32,913 bases of DNA from the NCBI GenBank assembly GCA_903929795.1, contig CAIYWC010000030.1:1-32913 (forward strand), written 5' to 3'. Under the pieces are notes generated by a model. It searched no databases and was not told where the DNA came from. It was given only the letters and a program-made list of their open reading frames with translations. The position numbers were made by a program, and so were the translations under genes. Positions 23,601 through 31,033 of this stretch are shown here, piece by piece. Position 1 is the first letter of the stretch. Each line of letters opens with the position of its first letter. Origin of the DNA: an uncultured Myxococcales bacterium (GTDB lineage Bacteria > Myxococcota_A > UBA9042).

Positions 23601-24972
23601 GACGCATTCCGAGACCTACTTCAAGCCGATGTCGACCGCCGGCGACGACAAGGGCTTTGGCGCTGCGGTCGCGATCGACGCCGACACGCTGGTCGTCGGC
23701 GCGCCGTGGGAAGACAGCTGCGGCACTGGCGTCAACGGCGATCCCACTGCGCTGTGGTGCAATTACTCCGGTGCCGTCTACGTTTTTGTCCGCAGCGGCG
23801 GTGTCTGGAGCCAGCAGGCGTACATCAAGCCCGCGGCGACAACCTACGGCGACCTCTTCGGCAACGCCGTGGCCTTGCAGGGCGACACGCTGGTCGTCGG
23901 CGCGCCCTATGAGGACGGCGCGGCCAGCGGCGTCAACGGCGATCAGACCGACAACAGCATGACCAACGCCGGGGCGGCTTACATTTTTGTCCGCAGCGCC
24001 GGCGTGTGGACGCAGCAGGCGTACTTGAAATCGGCCAATCCCGACGCGAACGACAACTTTGGCAGCAGCGTCGCCATCTCCGGCGACACCGTCATCGTGG
24101 GCTCGGTGTACGAGGACAGCAGCGCCAGCGGCGTCAACGGCAACAGCGCGGACAACAGCTTGACGGACTCCGGCGCGGCGTTCGTCTTCGTCCGCAGCGG
24201 CAGCACCTGGACGCAGCAGGCGTACTTGAAGTCCGCGTCGCCTGACGCCTCGGACGAATTCGGCGCTGCTGTCGCGATCGACGGCGACACGGCGGTCATC
24301 GGCGCGGTCTACGAGGACAGCCGATCCGGCGGCGTCAACGCCAACGCCAGCGACAACAGCTGCGGCAATTGCGGCGCCGCCAACGTCCTTGTCCGCGTCG
24401 GCGGCGTCTGGAGCCAGCAGGCGTATCTCAAAGCGCCAGCTCCGCAAAACAACGACTATTTTGGCACCAGTGTCGCCATCAGCGGCAATCGCATCGCCGT
24501 CGGCGCGCCTCAGGCGTCCAGAGTCGTTGCGTCCGGGATCGAGTGGACGGTCGGCGGCGTCTTCACCTTCAACCGCGCGGGCAGCGTCTGGACGGCTGCG
24601 GCGCCGCTCTGGTCGTGGCTCGACGGCACGCAATTCGGCGTCGCCGTGGCGCTCAGCGGCGACACGTTGCTGGTCGGCGCGTACGCCAATTCCAGCAACG
24701 CAACCGGCTTGAACGGCGACTGGCACAACGGCAGCGTCAGTTACGCCGGTGCAGCCTGGCTCTACGCCTGGGGCACCGGCACGTGGCACGAGACAGCGTT
24801 CTTGAAAGCCAACGAGGCCAACGCCAACGACCAGTTCGGCTATGCGGTCGCGTTCTCCGGCCAGACCGTGGTCGTCGGCGCGGCTTGGGAAGACGGGAGC
24901 AGCACGGGCATCGGCGGCGACTTCACCAAGCTGGGCATCAGCAACGCCGGGGCGTGCTACACGTTTGAGTAG
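17698..24972 (+). CDS. Giant multi-repeat surface lipoprotein (CGNG, CTDC, beta-helix, cadherin-like, FG-GAP)
   Basis: About 2,424 residues. I chose the GTG at 17698, which follows GGGGG; a TTG at 17686 and a GTG at 17737 are alternatives. The signal peptide ends in LGAC (Cys28). Next come a linker rich in Asp, Ala and Pro (about 30-105), seven CGNGxC..GE...CPxDC units (about 106-265), 28 Dictyostelium-type CTDC units (about 281-1000), an Ig-like domain (about 1062-1170) and a right-handed beta-helix with FxxN/GGA(I/L) repeats (about 1172-1860). A cadherin-like sandwich (about 1875-1970) and seven FG-GAP-like repeats (1973 to the end) complete it. All parts are extracellular adhesion or scaffold modules; no enzyme domain is visible. 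It is probably a lipid-anchored surface protein for binding cells or matrix. Its target is unknown. Confidence 0.88.
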   Translation: MFKCLKIQRCFLVRGACLVAAAIALGACGETATVAAGDSASVASDDVDAGPDVPRADADAPDAADAPDVADAADAPDVAGELDTAPDVPDIAEEVDASVDATASTCVCGDGTCSGPCGETPATCPADCKGCGNGICEPGEGPKSCAVDCCGACGDGLCKGYDCGESPDTCPVDCGNACGNHVCNKGESPQSCPMDCAWQVCGNGTCEATDGGPLACPQDCAASCGDQVCSKGEDFISCPIDCGYCGDGFCTLNLGESQANCPMDCKGGQCDPSLPSDVTKCDDLNPCTNDGCLPSGNCKHTPLPGNCDDGSACTTGDHCVFGNCQGTGLTDCDDGNPCTSDHCAADLGCTHTPTSGACDDGNKCTIADACGAGTCAGEDKGCSDANPCTADSCDPLSGSCVHAPMDITCTDDDVCTVGDACIAGSCVPGAAMSCSDGNDCTTDSCDATSGCSHKDNFAWCSDGDACTVFDSCGQGACSGTVRFCDDGNVCTDDACNIAAGCVNLPNVATCDTDGNACTLQNCQAGTCTPLSTMVCNDGNPCTIDTCSAKTGTCVFSATGTEGGYCDADGSVCTVQDHCAGGACVPGPQLNCSDGNPCSDDGCDPQKGCTHLNNTATCDADGSLCTAGDACQNGSCVAGKALSCTDNNLCTLDKCNPTTGTCVFDGAPLNGQACDADGSVCTLNDSCQNGTCTPGAAMNCDDANGCTNDACGATTGCSHSLNTALCDDGDGCTVNDHCGNGACAGSPRDCNDQNVCTDDGCSANQCTHAHNTAPCDDNNACTVGDACGGGSCGSGVTLNCDDANVCTDDACAGNTCTHAANTAGCDDGNTCTTGDTCTGGVCAGAGTLNCDDQDACTNDSCQSGGCKHVANNAPCDDGNPCTVADYCTASGCVGSAMWCNDGNACTIDGCAAGACVHTNSTAACDDGISCTTGDHCQDGTCVPTDDHCPCTSAAQCADNDACTVDTCNLTTGLCQNTPAACNDQNDCTTDKCNAITGLCEFATDDTLVPDVICTPDPCSNVVAQCSGGVAACVLTGPIANKQGLSCGANALCTAGVCIGNQAPTVVSTAFAGSPVKAGATAVLSVTVSDPNSSASEGTDDIAGVTLDATSIGGGSAVALTWAAPGGDDHSAVYTGSFATTGLAEGAYLLPVVATDRSGATGTSLAPLYVYTGNLIRVGPTETFTTIKAGLVAAVDGDAVVIDDGTYTGNGNKSLVIAGKKILVMGQTSAQKTILDCQGNLRAFNLNDTGETAQTVIANLTIQNCVAGAIRMNSDVTGLWISPTIVSCVFATNSNSETGGAIEALGNTNFSISLSNFHGNSTASNGFAGGAIYVHGGSLAVHNTLFASNSGREGGALCLDGGGVLNLTDTQFISNQGRTGGALYVGSSTLNALRSAFQLNKAYSDGSGAADGGAIATGSCNVSLTACTISQNTSNANSAAASFNGGGTITVDSCTFDNNSGSGYRGPIYCEMPSGSWTRTLFSNNVNWWNQGGALCLEAGGSHAFTDCTFINNSTGNYDGGAMWNNTNLTLLRCTFTNNHCGRHGGAVYNQSYGVSATDCTFQQNSAGANCGAMNVNAYASFQNTKFLQNSAGGVGGAVCTNGVTVAGCVFDQNQASDSGGAYWLGENSVDFHDTVFSNNTATNDGGGIAVVAGTETNPFYVGTFHNLLFHHNKANQGGGLWLQLSGFYGNKWAGILGLDLRNLTVAENTAVQGGGIYIDATASRMDSSILWGNTATGNAAPLANQLWVNANSADVGIAIQRTLMADGANDIADDGSKVNQQTFYGGDAFGNLDSDPLFVAGALGNYYLSQVGAGQAVTSPAVDSGPAGSRTAVEAGVDARTTSTGDGADLGIVDFGFHYARQCPSGEDLVGGSCTALVTGLSVDTGSLTPAFQPTVTAYAATATANATATVSATAAPGVQLSLSVNGATPTAMPGSATANLLFGVNTLQVIAVVPGGGGATFTLSIVRTTHSETYFKPMSTAGDDKGFGAAVAIDADTLVVGAPWEDSCGTGVNGDPTALWCNYSGAVYVFVRSGGVWSQQAYIKPAATTYGDLFGNAVALQGDTLVVGAPYEDGAASGVNGDQTDNSMTNAGAAYIFVRSAGVWTQQAYLKSANPDANDNFGSSVAISGDTVIVGSVYEDSSASGVNGNSADNSLTDSGAAFVFVRSGSTWTQQAYLKSASPDASDEFGAAVAIDGDTAVIGAVYEDSRSGGVNANASDNSCGNCGAANVLVRVGGVWSQQAYLKAPAPQNNDYFGTSVAISGNRIAVGAPQASRVVASGIEWTVGGVFTFNRAGSVWTAAAPLWSWLDGTQFGVAVALSGDTLLVGAYANSSNATGLNGDWHNGSVSYAGAAWLYAWGTGTWHETAFLKANEANANDQFGYAVAFSGQTVVVGAAWEDGSSTGIGGDFTKLGISNAGACYTFE
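18013..18492 (+). repeat. Seven coding CGNGxC...CPxDC repeats
   Basis: Seven consecutive units of about 22-25 codons, each with the pattern CG(N/D)GxC...GE...CPxDC (one reads CAVDC). The cysteine positions are fixed and the loops vary. They form a disulfide-rich stalk between the acidic linker and the CTDC region of the giant lipoprotein. Confidence 0.85.
18538..20694 (+). repeat. 28 coding CTDC repeats in two alternating types
   Basis: I count 28 units with the core CxDxxxCTx(3-4)C. They resemble the Dictyostelium slime-mould repeat (Pfam Dicty_CTDC). Two types alternate: type A has four residues between the second and third cysteine (CTxDxC), type B has five (CTxGDxC). The alternation is broken only at unit 10 and at units 27-28. 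The real tandem unit is therefore an A-B pair. Confidence 0.85.
21212..23275 (+). repeat. Beta-helix region with FxxN and GGAI-type motifs
   Basis: The region starts with a typical helix cap (FTTIKAGLVAAVDGDAVVIDDG). It then shows repeated FxxN followed by GGA(I/L/V/M), for example FASNSGREGGAL, FISNQGRTGGAL and FLQNSAGGVGGAV. At least eight such pairs can be seen. This is the signature of chlamydial Pmp repeats and related bacterial parallel beta-helices. Confidence 0.8.
23656..24972 (+). repeat. Seven FG-GAP-like repeats, likely a closed beta-propeller
   Basis: Seven units begin FG(x)(x)VA(I/L/F), at 23656, 23857, 24058, 24259, 24460, 24634 and 24835. Six intervals can be measured: five are exactly 201 bases (67 codons) and one is 174. 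Each has GDTxVVGA and a closing strand. Seven is the number needed for an integrin-alpha-type propeller. Confidence 0.8.
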
Positions 24973-25100
24973 GCGCCGGAGCGCCTTTGGACGCCTCCCG
25001 CTTTGCCGGGACCGCAGCGGTGTCGGGATTTGACCCCGACGCCGCGCCGCCGCAGACTTTTGCACGACCGCGCTCACGCAGCGCGGCGAGGGAGCACGCC

Positions 25101-26264
25101 ATGGAGCACGGCAACGTCTCAGGACTCTACCGCCCCGATGCCGACGATAGCGAGGAACCGTCGTCCTTTCGCTGGGATGCGCACTACGTGACCGGGCTGA
25201 CGGATGTGGACGCGCAGCACCGACACCTCGTGCACGTGCTGAACCAGCTGGGTGGTTTGTTGACGCGCCCGGAGCGGCCATCCAGCGGGGAAGTCGAGGC
25301 GATCTTTGCCGATTTGGCCGCCTACGCGGTGTACCACTTTGAGGAAGAAGAAGCGCTCATGGGGCAGTCCGGCTTGGACCACCGCCACGTGGAGTACCAC
25401 CGCGGTGAACACCGCGCATTTCTTGCGGAAGTGACCAACCTGCACGCCGGGATCGCGCCCCATGACTTGAATACGGCCAAGCCGCTCTTGCAGTTCCTGA
25501 TTTATTGGCTCGCGTACCACATCCTCGGCTCCGACCAGTCCATGGCGCGGCAAATGGCGGCGATCGGCGCCGGGCAAGCGCCGTCCGACGCGTTTCTCGC
25601 CGAGGAACGGATGAAAGAAAGCGCCGTCGCGCCGCTGGTGTATGCGCTCAACGGGCTGTTTCGGCAGGTGTCGGAGCGCAACCGCGCGCTGCAGGAGCTG
25701 AACCTGACGCTGGAGGCGAAGGTCGTGGAGCGCACGCGCGCGCTGGCCTTGGTCAACCAGCAGCTGGAGGAAGTCGCGCTGACGGACGTGCTGACCGGGC
25801 TGCCCAATCGGCGGCATGCGCTGCGGAGCCTGGCGCACGCTTGGCAGGAGTCGGAGCGCGAGGGCAACGCGATGGCGTGCCTGATGGTGGACGCCGACGG
25901 GTTCAAGCAGGTCAATGACCGCCACGGCCACGAGGCGGGCGACGCCGTGCTGCGTGAGTTGGCCCGCCGGCTCCGCCACAGCGTGCGCACCGACGACGTC
26001 GTATGTCGGCTGGGCGGCGATGAATTCCTGGTGATTTGCCCGCGGACGCCGCTGGACGGCGCCCTGCAGCTGGGGGAGAAGCTGCGCGCGGCCGTCGCGG
26101 AGCTGCGCGTGCCGGTGGGGGACGGCGCCTGGCAGGGCAGCATCAGCGTCGGCGCCGCCGCCAGGACCGCGGAAGTGCCGAGCGTCGACGCGCTGGTCAA
26201 GGTCGCGGATCAGGCTGTATATGCGGCCAAGCGCAGCGGCAAGAATTGCGTCGCCAACGGGTGA
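25101..26264 (+). CDS. Bacteriohemerythrin-diguanylate cyclase (GGDEF)
   Basis: A 387-residue cytoplasmic protein with no signal peptide. The start ATG at 25101 follows GAGGGAG; the longer frame from 24987 lacks this. Residues about 25-150 form a bacteriohemerythrin four-helix domain with all di-iron ligands in order: His40 (DAQH), His79 and Glu83 (YHFEEEE), His100, His104, His140 and Asp145 (HILGSD). A coiled-coil linker follows (about 175-225), then a GGDEF domain (about 225-387) with an intact active site GGDEF at 305-309. An inhibitory RxxD site (RTDD, 296-299) stands five residues before it. It should make cyclic-di-GMP under control of oxygen, NO or iron redox state, with product feedback. 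The output target is not in the window. Confidence 0.93.
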   Translation: MEHGNVSGLYRPDADDSEEPSSFRWDAHYVTGLTDVDAQHRHLVHVLNQLGGLLTRPERPSSGEVEAIFADLAAYAVYHFEEEEALMGQSGLDHRHVEYHRGEHRAFLAEVTNLHAGIAPHDLNTAKPLLQFLIYWLAYHILGSDQSMARQMAAIGAGQAPSDAFLAEERMKESAVAPLVYALNGLFRQVSERNRALQELNLTLEAKVVERTRALALVNQQLEEVALTDVLTGLPNRRHALRSLAHAWQESEREGNAMACLMVDADGFKQVNDRHGHEAGDAVLRELARRLRHSVRTDDVVCRLGGDEFLVICPRTPLDGALQLGEKLRAAVAELRVPVGDGAWQGSISVGAAARTAEVPSVDALVKVADQAVYAAKRSGKNCVANG

Positions 26265-26479
26265 GCTTGGCCGATCGCCGCGTGTTCAGTGTGGCGTTTG
26301 TTGCCGAAGCTGGGCGGCGCTTCGGGCAAGAAGGTCGCTTGGATGTGGGGCGGATTTCCGGCAACCACGAAGCACAAGTACCACGCCGTCCCGGGCGATT
26401 CACCCTGAAGTTGCAGGTGAATCTCGCTCGCGGCGATCGCGGCGCCGGCGACCCGCCAGCCAGGCAACAGCGCTGGGCG
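26265..26479. other. Convergent intergenic region, no gene seen
   Basis: These 215 bases separate the convergent cyclase and epimerase stops. I see no hairpin with a T-tract for either strand and no convincing open frame. Confidence 0.4.
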
Positions 26480-27493
26480 TCAGGCACCGCGCTCGCGCGA
26501 TTCGGCTTGCCGCTCTTTGGGGTCTGAGCCATCCAGGCTGCGCAAAAGGGCCACGAGACCGTCGCGCAGCGGCAGCGGGTCCGCGATCTGCAGCGCGTCG
26601 CGCAGGCGGCTCGGCTTGACCTCGGACAGCCGCACTTCACCCGCGCGCGCGGGCGCGAAATCGACCGGCAGCTCGCGGCCCACGACCTCGCCCAGCGTGC
26701 GGATCAGCTGCAAAAGCGTGACGCTCCGGCCGGTTGCGACGTTCACGACCCCGCCGATGTCGCTCTGCAGTGCCGCGAGGTTGGTGCGGGCGACGTCCGC
26801 CACGGCGACGAAATCGCGGGTCTGCAAGCCGTCGCCAAACACGCACAGGCGTTCGCCGGCGGCGATCACGGCGCAAAATTTGCTGATGACGCCAGAATAC
26901 GCCGAGCGCGGATCCTGGCGCGGTCCGTAGACGTTGAAATAGCGCAAACCGCAGGCGGAGGCGCCATAGAGCTGCACGAAGAGCTGCGCGTACTGGTCGT
27001 CGACGAGCTTTTCCAGCGCATACGGCGACAGCGCCATCGGCAGCGAGGCCTCCGTCAGCGGCAAATCGGTCGACAGGCCGTACACCGCCGCGCTCGACGC
27101 ATACACGACGCGCTTGTTGCCCAGCCGGCGCGCCGCGTCCAGCACGTTCAGAAAGCCCGCGATATTGATGGATCCTGACAGGACTGGCTGCGCGATCGAG
27201 GTCGGCACGAACACCTGCGCGGCCAGGTGCAGCACGTGCGTGATGTCCGCCATCGCCCGCTCGACGGTTGCCGCGTCGCGGATGTCGCCCTCCACCACGT
27301 CAAGCGCGGCGTGCGCCAGCAGGTTTTCGCGCTTGCCGCTGGCAAAATTGTCCAGCACGCGCACCGAATGGCCGTGATTCAGCAGCAAATCCACGGTATT
27401 GGAGCCGATGAACCCGGCTCCGCCGGTAACGAGTACGTGCATGGGCGCAGCTGGACTGCGCGGGGGTGCCTCTGTGCGATTCGCCGCCAACAT
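26480..27493 (-). CDS. NAD-dependent epimerase/dehydratase (UDP-glucose 4-epimerase-like, extended SDR)
   Basis: A 337-residue extended short-chain dehydrogenase. The Rossmann motif is GGAGFIG (24-30), and the catalytic set is Ser133/134 (YASSAAVYG), Tyr158 and Lys162 (PYALEK). The family usually starts close to the MHVLVTGG found at residue 18. However, GGAGG stands five bases before the ATG at 27493, so I keep the longer start; 27442 is the alternative. Such enzymes interconvert nucleotide sugars, most often UDP-glucose and UDP-galactose or their derivatives, for cell-surface polysaccharide. The substrate cannot be told from sequence alone. It is divergent from the ThDP enzyme, and no glycosyltransferase lies nearby. 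Confidence 0.9.
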   Translation of the reverse strand: MLAANRTEAPPRSPAAPMHVLVTGGAGFIGSNTVDLLLNHGHSVRVLDNFASGKRENLLAHAALDVVEGDIRDAATVERAMADITHVLHLAAQVFVPTSIAQPVLSGSINIAGFLNVLDAARRLGNKRVVYASSAAVYGLSTDLPLTEASLPMALSPYALEKLVDDQYAQLFVQLYGASACGLRYFNVYGPRQDPRSAYSGVISKFCAVIAAGERLCVFGDGLQTRDFVAVADVARTNLAALQSDIGGVVNVATGRSVTLLQLIRTLGEVVGRELPVDFAPARAGEVRLSEVKPSRLRDALQIADPLPLRDGLVALLRSLDGSDPKERQAESRERGA

Positions 27494-27652
27494 CGCGCCT
27501 CCGTGTCGCAGCCGAGTTTGCCCGGTGCGGCACAGCCGTCAACTGCCGGCAGCCATGGATTGCCGTCAACCGGGCGCGCGAGATGACGCGCCGGCTCAGG
27601 CCGCCGAATCCGCGCGAAAAGTGGAGCGCGCAGCCCTGCGCGGTGCGGGCCT

Positions 27653-27681
27653 TTGACGACCTCGCGTGGTCAGGCTACCGT
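27653..27681 (+). promoter_or_regulatory. Candidate housekeeping promoter for the ThDP enzyme gene
   Basis: TTGACG (27653-27658) and TACCGT (27676-27681) are spaced by 17 bases. The -35 box matches five of six consensus bases; the -10 box matches three, including the first two and the last. A start near 27688 would leave a leader of about 30 bases before the ATG at 27718. Confidence 0.35.
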
Positions 27682-27717
27682 GGCGGCGACCGCGGGAGCG
27701 GCAAACGTGAGCTCGCC

Positions 27718-29373
27718 ATGGAAAACGGTGCCCAGACCCTGTTGCGCACGCTGGTGAATGCCGGCGTCGATGTTTGTTTTACCAACCCCGGCACGTCGGA
27801 GATGCATTTTGTCGCCGCGCTGGACGCCGTGCCGGAGATGCGGGCGGTGCTGGCGCTGTTCGAGGGCGTGGCGACGGGCGCGGCGGACGGCTACGCGCGG
27901 ATGGCGGGCAAGCCGGCGGCGACGCTGCTGCACCTTGGTTGCGGTTTAGGTAATGGTCTCGCGAACTTGCACAACGCGCGCAAGGGCAAAGTGCCGGTGG
28001 TGAACATCGTCGGCGACCACGCGACCTACCACGTGCAGTACGACGCACAGCTGCAGTCGGACATCGAGACGTCGGCCCGCAACGTGTCGACCTGGGTGCG
28101 GACGACGCAAAAAACTGAGGATCTGGGCCGGGATGCGGCGGAAGCGATCGCCACGGCGATGGGGCCGCCGGGACAGGTGGCGACGCTGATCTTGCCGGCG
28201 GATGTGTCGTGGAGCGAGGGCGGCGTGGTGGCGGAACTGCCCAAGCTGCCGTCGCCGGAACGCGCTTCGGACGCGGACCTCGACACGATCGCCGCGGCGC
28301 TCAAGGGTCCGGGCAAGACGGCGATCCTGTTGGGCGGCCGCGCGCTGCGGGAGCCGGCGCTGCTGGCGGCCGCGCGCATCGCCGCGCACACCGGCGCCAA
28401 GCTGTTTGCGGAAGTGTTTCCGACGCGCATCGAGCGCGGCGCGGGCTTGCCGCATGTCGAGCGCATCGCCTATCTCGCCGAGCTGGCGACGGTGCAGCTG
28501 ACGGGCGTGGAGCACCTGATTCTGGTGGACGCCAAGGCGCCGGTGTCGTTTTTCGCCTACCCGGGCAAGAAGAGCTACCTGGTGCCGGATGGGTGCACCG
28601 TGCACACGCTGGCGAGCTTCACCCAGGACGCGCAGGGCAGCCTGGACGCGCTCGTGCAGCGGCTGGGCGCCGAAAATGCCACGCCGGCGCTGCAGGCTGC
28701 GCAGCGTCCGGATCTGCCCAGCGGCAAGCTGACGGCGGAGAAAGTCTGCCAAACCATTGGCTATTTGTTGCCGGAGCGGGCAATCATCGTCGACGAAGCC
28801 CAGACGTCCGGCGTGATGCTGCCGACGAGTACGGCAGGCGCGCCTCGCCATGACCTGCTGGCCCTGACGGGCGGCGCGATTGGCCTGGGGCTGCCGCTGG
28901 CGGTGGGCGCGGCGGTGGCGTGCCCGGATCGGCCGGTGCTGGCGCTGGTGGGCGATGGCTCGGCGATGTACACGCTGCAGGCGCTGTGGACGATGGCCCG
29001 CGAGCGGCTGAACGTGGTGACGGTGGTCTTCAGCAACCGCTCGTACGCGATCCTGAACGTCGAGCTCCAGCGGGTGGGCGCAGGCAGCCCGGGTGCGGCG
29101 GCCAAGTCGCAGCTGGACATCGGCAATCCAAACCTGGATTTTGTCGCGCTGAGCCGCGGCATGGGCGTGCCGGCGACGCGCGCGACCACCTGCGACGAAT
29201 TCGCGGCGGCGCTGCAGCAGGCGCTGGCGAACCCGGGGCCGTACCTGATCGACGCGGTCGTGCCCAACGCGCTGGGCGGCCTGAAGCTGCTGGCGTTGCC
29301 GTATGTGCTGAACGCGCTGGGCGGCTTGCCGCAGCCGATCGCCGCGGGATTGAAGCGCAAGATCGCGCCCTGA
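27718..29373 (+). CDS. ThDP-dependent enzyme of acetolactate synthase/benzoylformate decarboxylase type
   Basis: A 551-residue protein with the three domains of this family: PYR (1-165), central (about 185-325) and PP (about 340-530). The catalytic glutamate that activates the cofactor is Glu49 in FEGVATGAADGYARM. The diphosphate/magnesium motif begins GDGS (412-415) and ends at Asn440 (FSNRSYAIL). It starts MENGAQTLLRTLVNAGVD, as in proteins often labelled acetolactate synthase large subunit that have no regulatory subunit beside them. No ilvN-like gene is nearby, so a role in branched-chain amino acid synthesis is doubtful. A 2-oxo acid decarboxylase or carboligase is as likely. The open frame upstream of 27718 lacks signals. 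Confidence 0.85.
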   Translation: MENGAQTLLRTLVNAGVDVCFTNPGTSEMHFVAALDAVPEMRAVLALFEGVATGAADGYARMAGKPAATLLHLGCGLGNGLANLHNARKGKVPVVNIVGDHATYHVQYDAQLQSDIETSARNVSTWVRTTQKTEDLGRDAAEAIATAMGPPGQVATLILPADVSWSEGGVVAELPKLPSPERASDADLDTIAAALKGPGKTAILLGGRALREPALLAAARIAAHTGAKLFAEVFPTRIERGAGLPHVERIAYLAELATVQLTGVEHLILVDAKAPVSFFAYPGKKSYLVPDGCTVHTLASFTQDAQGSLDALVQRLGAENATPALQAAQRPDLPSGKLTAEKVCQTIGYLLPERAIIVDEAQTSGVMLPTSTAGAPRHDLLALTGGAIGLGLPLAVGAAVACPDRPVLALVGDGSAMYTLQALWTMARERLNVVTVVFSNRSYAILNVELQRVGAGSPGAAAKSQLDIGNPNLDFVALSRGMGVPATRATTCDEFAAALQQALANPGPYLIDAVVPNALGGLKLLALPYVLNALGGLPQPIAAGLKRKIAP

Positions 29374-29383
29374 ACCGAACCGT

Positions 29384-30163
29384 CTACTCCTGCCACACCT
29401 GCCAGCCCCAGGTCAGGCCGGCACGCACCTCCAGCGATTGCCCCAGCGCGGTTTGCGCGGTGCGGACGGCCGTGTCCAGCGTGACGCGCTCCGCCACTTG
29501 CCACTGCCCGCCGAGCAGGCCGGCGAGATAAGCGCCGTCGCGGCGCGCCCGCTCAAAAGTCAGCTCCGCAACCGGTCGCGCCTGCCAGCTCGCGGGCCCT
29601 TCCAGAATCAGCCCGGAAAACCACCCCGGCTCGCCCGCGCGTGTCCAGCGTCCGGCCAGGTCGAAGTGCACCGTCGCGGCCGGCCAGCGCTGCGACGCGA
29701 TGAAATTCGCCTGGGCACCCACGCCCGGATCGGCGTTCAGGCCGGGCAGCAGCGGGCCAAACTCGACGGCGACGCTCAAGCCCGGTTTGTCCTGCAACAC
29801 GCCGTCCCGCAGCACGTGCTTGGCAAAAAATGCCGTGTCTCCCAGCGCCACCCGCGCGTCGCCCGCCAGCCGGTCCAGCGGCATCTGCCCATGGCCCTCG
29901 AGCACGAGCTCCCAGCCTGGCCACGCGCCCAGGTTGCCGACAAACGCCGGCGCGATGAGCATCCGCTCCGTCTGGCTGCCGAGAAAACCGATGGGACCGA
30001 GCTCCAGCTCGAATTCGCCGTGGCCCGCGACCGCGGCATCGGTCGAATCAAAAGGCCGGTAAGCCGCGGCCGGGCGGGCCGCCAGAGCGGACGTTCCGAG
30101 AAGCGCCAGTGAAAACAAGGTGTTTCGCAGCATCGGCGCGACCCGTGTGCGAAACCGCCTCAT
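29384..30163 (-). CDS. Exported outer-membrane-like protein of unknown function
   Basis: A 259-residue protein with a signal peptide ending near ARPAAA (about residue 34). The ATG at 30163 overlaps the PadR gene stop by four bases; ATG at 30133 is an alternative. The mature part alternates polar and hydrophobic residues (FELELGPIGFLG, LTFERARRDGAYLAGLLGG) and ends in a strand with aromatic residues (LTWGWQVWQE), consistent with a small beta-barrel. I do not recognise a specific family. It is the third gene of an operon with a heme lipoprotein and a PadR regulator. Its end meets the ThDP gene end, 10 bases apart. Confidence 0.7.
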   Translation of the reverse strand: MRRFRTRVAPMLRNTLFSLALLGTSALAARPAAAYRPFDSTDAAVAGHGEFELELGPIGFLGSQTERMLIAPAFVGNLGAWPGWELVLEGHGQMPLDRLAGDARVALGDTAFFAKHVLRDGVLQDKPGLSVAVEFGPLLPGLNADPGVGAQANFIASQRWPAATVHFDLAGRWTRAGEPGWFSGLILEGPASWQARPVAELTFERARRDGAYLAGLLGGQWQVAERVTLDTAVRTAQTALGQSLEVRAGLTWGWQVWQE

Positions 30164-30483
30164 GGCGCCCCCGGGCCCTGCTTCACAACTTCCCGATACA
30201 ATTCAGCAATATCGTGGCGCAGCGCGACCAGCACGTCGCGTCCGATTGCGGTGAGCACAAACTCCCGGCGCGCTTTTCCCGCCCCGGTCGACGTGCCGCG
30301 CAGCCAGCCGTTGGCCTCCATGCGCGCGAGCACCGGGTACAGCGTGCCGGGGCTGATTTTGTGCCCGTGTCCGGCCAGCTCGTCCAGCAGCCACAGGCCG
30401 TACACGGGCGCGAGTTCGGCGTGGTGCAGGATGTGAACCTTCCAGAATGCAAGGCGAATCTCGCGGTCGATGGGCTGCGCCAT
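30160..30483 (-). CDS. PadR-family transcriptional regulator
   Basis: A 107-residue regulator with a winged helix-turn-helix. The family signature [19 protein letters not shown] lies at about residues 43-61. The start ATG at 30483 follows AGGAG. It is short, with only a small C-terminal dimerisation helix, like subfamily-2 PadR proteins. PadR proteins usually repress neighbouring genes and release DNA on binding a small ligand. It lies between the heme lipoprotein (16-base gap) and the membrane protein (ATGA overlap). Its likely target is the shared promoter region upstream of 30979. Confidence 0.9.
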   Translation of the reverse strand: MAQPIDREIRLAFWKVHILHHAELAPVYGLWLLDELAGHGHKISPGTLYPVLARMEANGWLRGTSTGAGKARREFVLTAIGRDVLVALRHDIAELYREVVKQGPGAP

Positions 30484-30499
30484 GCCGAACTCCTGCGGC

Positions 30500-30979
30500 T
30501 CACGTTCCGGTTGGGGTTACGTCTGTCAGCAGCGGCACGGCTTCACCGGGCTGGCTGGGCACCACGAGAAAGCCGCGACCCGCTGCGACGTGGCAAGCGT
30601 TGCACGCGGCGGCCGCAGCGGCAAATGCCCGGGCGAATTGTGCCTTGTCCGCTCGCGTGGCCGCCTGTTCCAGCGGCCCCAGCTGCGCGTGCGCGAACGC
30701 CTGCGCCTGCGCGTGGAGCTCAAAGTTGGCGCCCGCCGGCAGCTGCGCCCGCGGCGCATCTTCCTCAAACAGCTCGCGGAGTTCGCCAATGTCGTACCGC
30801 GCCAGCGCGAACCGTCCAGCGCCAGCCGCCCGCCCAGCGCGCTCAAACCGGTGGCCCACTTCCGCCATCAGGTCGCCAAACCGCGGCGCTGGGCTGGTTG
30901 CGGGCGCAACACGGCTGCACGCCGCCGCGATCAGGCTGGCAAGGGCAAGGACAAGTCGGGTGGTGGCGGGTCTGGGCAC
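30500..30979 (-). CDS. Cytochrome c'/c556-like monoheme lipoprotein
   Basis: A 159-residue exported protein. The start is the GTG at 30979, since GGGAGGA lies five bases before it; a GTG at 30997 in the same frame precedes that site. The signal peptide ends in IAAAC (Cys21), a lipobox variant. The mature part is helical and Ala-rich, with one heme site CNACH near the C-terminus (126-130), the arrangement seen in four-helix cytochromes c' and c556. Cytochromes c' bind NO or transfer electrons in the periplasm. It is the first gene of the operon with the PadR regulator. Confidence 0.75.
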   Translation of the reverse strand: MPRPATTRLVLALASLIAAACSRVAPATSPAPRFGDLMAEVGHRFERAGRAAGAGRFALARYDIGELRELFEEDAPRAQLPAGANFELHAQAQAFAHAQLGPLEQAATRADKAQFARAFAAAAAACNACHVAAGRGFLVVPSQPGEAVPLLTDVTPTGT

Positions 30980-31033
30980 GATGTTCCTCCCGAACACGCG
31001 GACGGTCTGCTTCGGTCAGCGCGCACCGCTTTA

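Noticed and set aside
22387..25281. Long minus-strand frame of 964 codons
   Set aside because: Antisense to the beta-helix and FG-GAP part; Arg/Ala-rich, no domain, no start signal.
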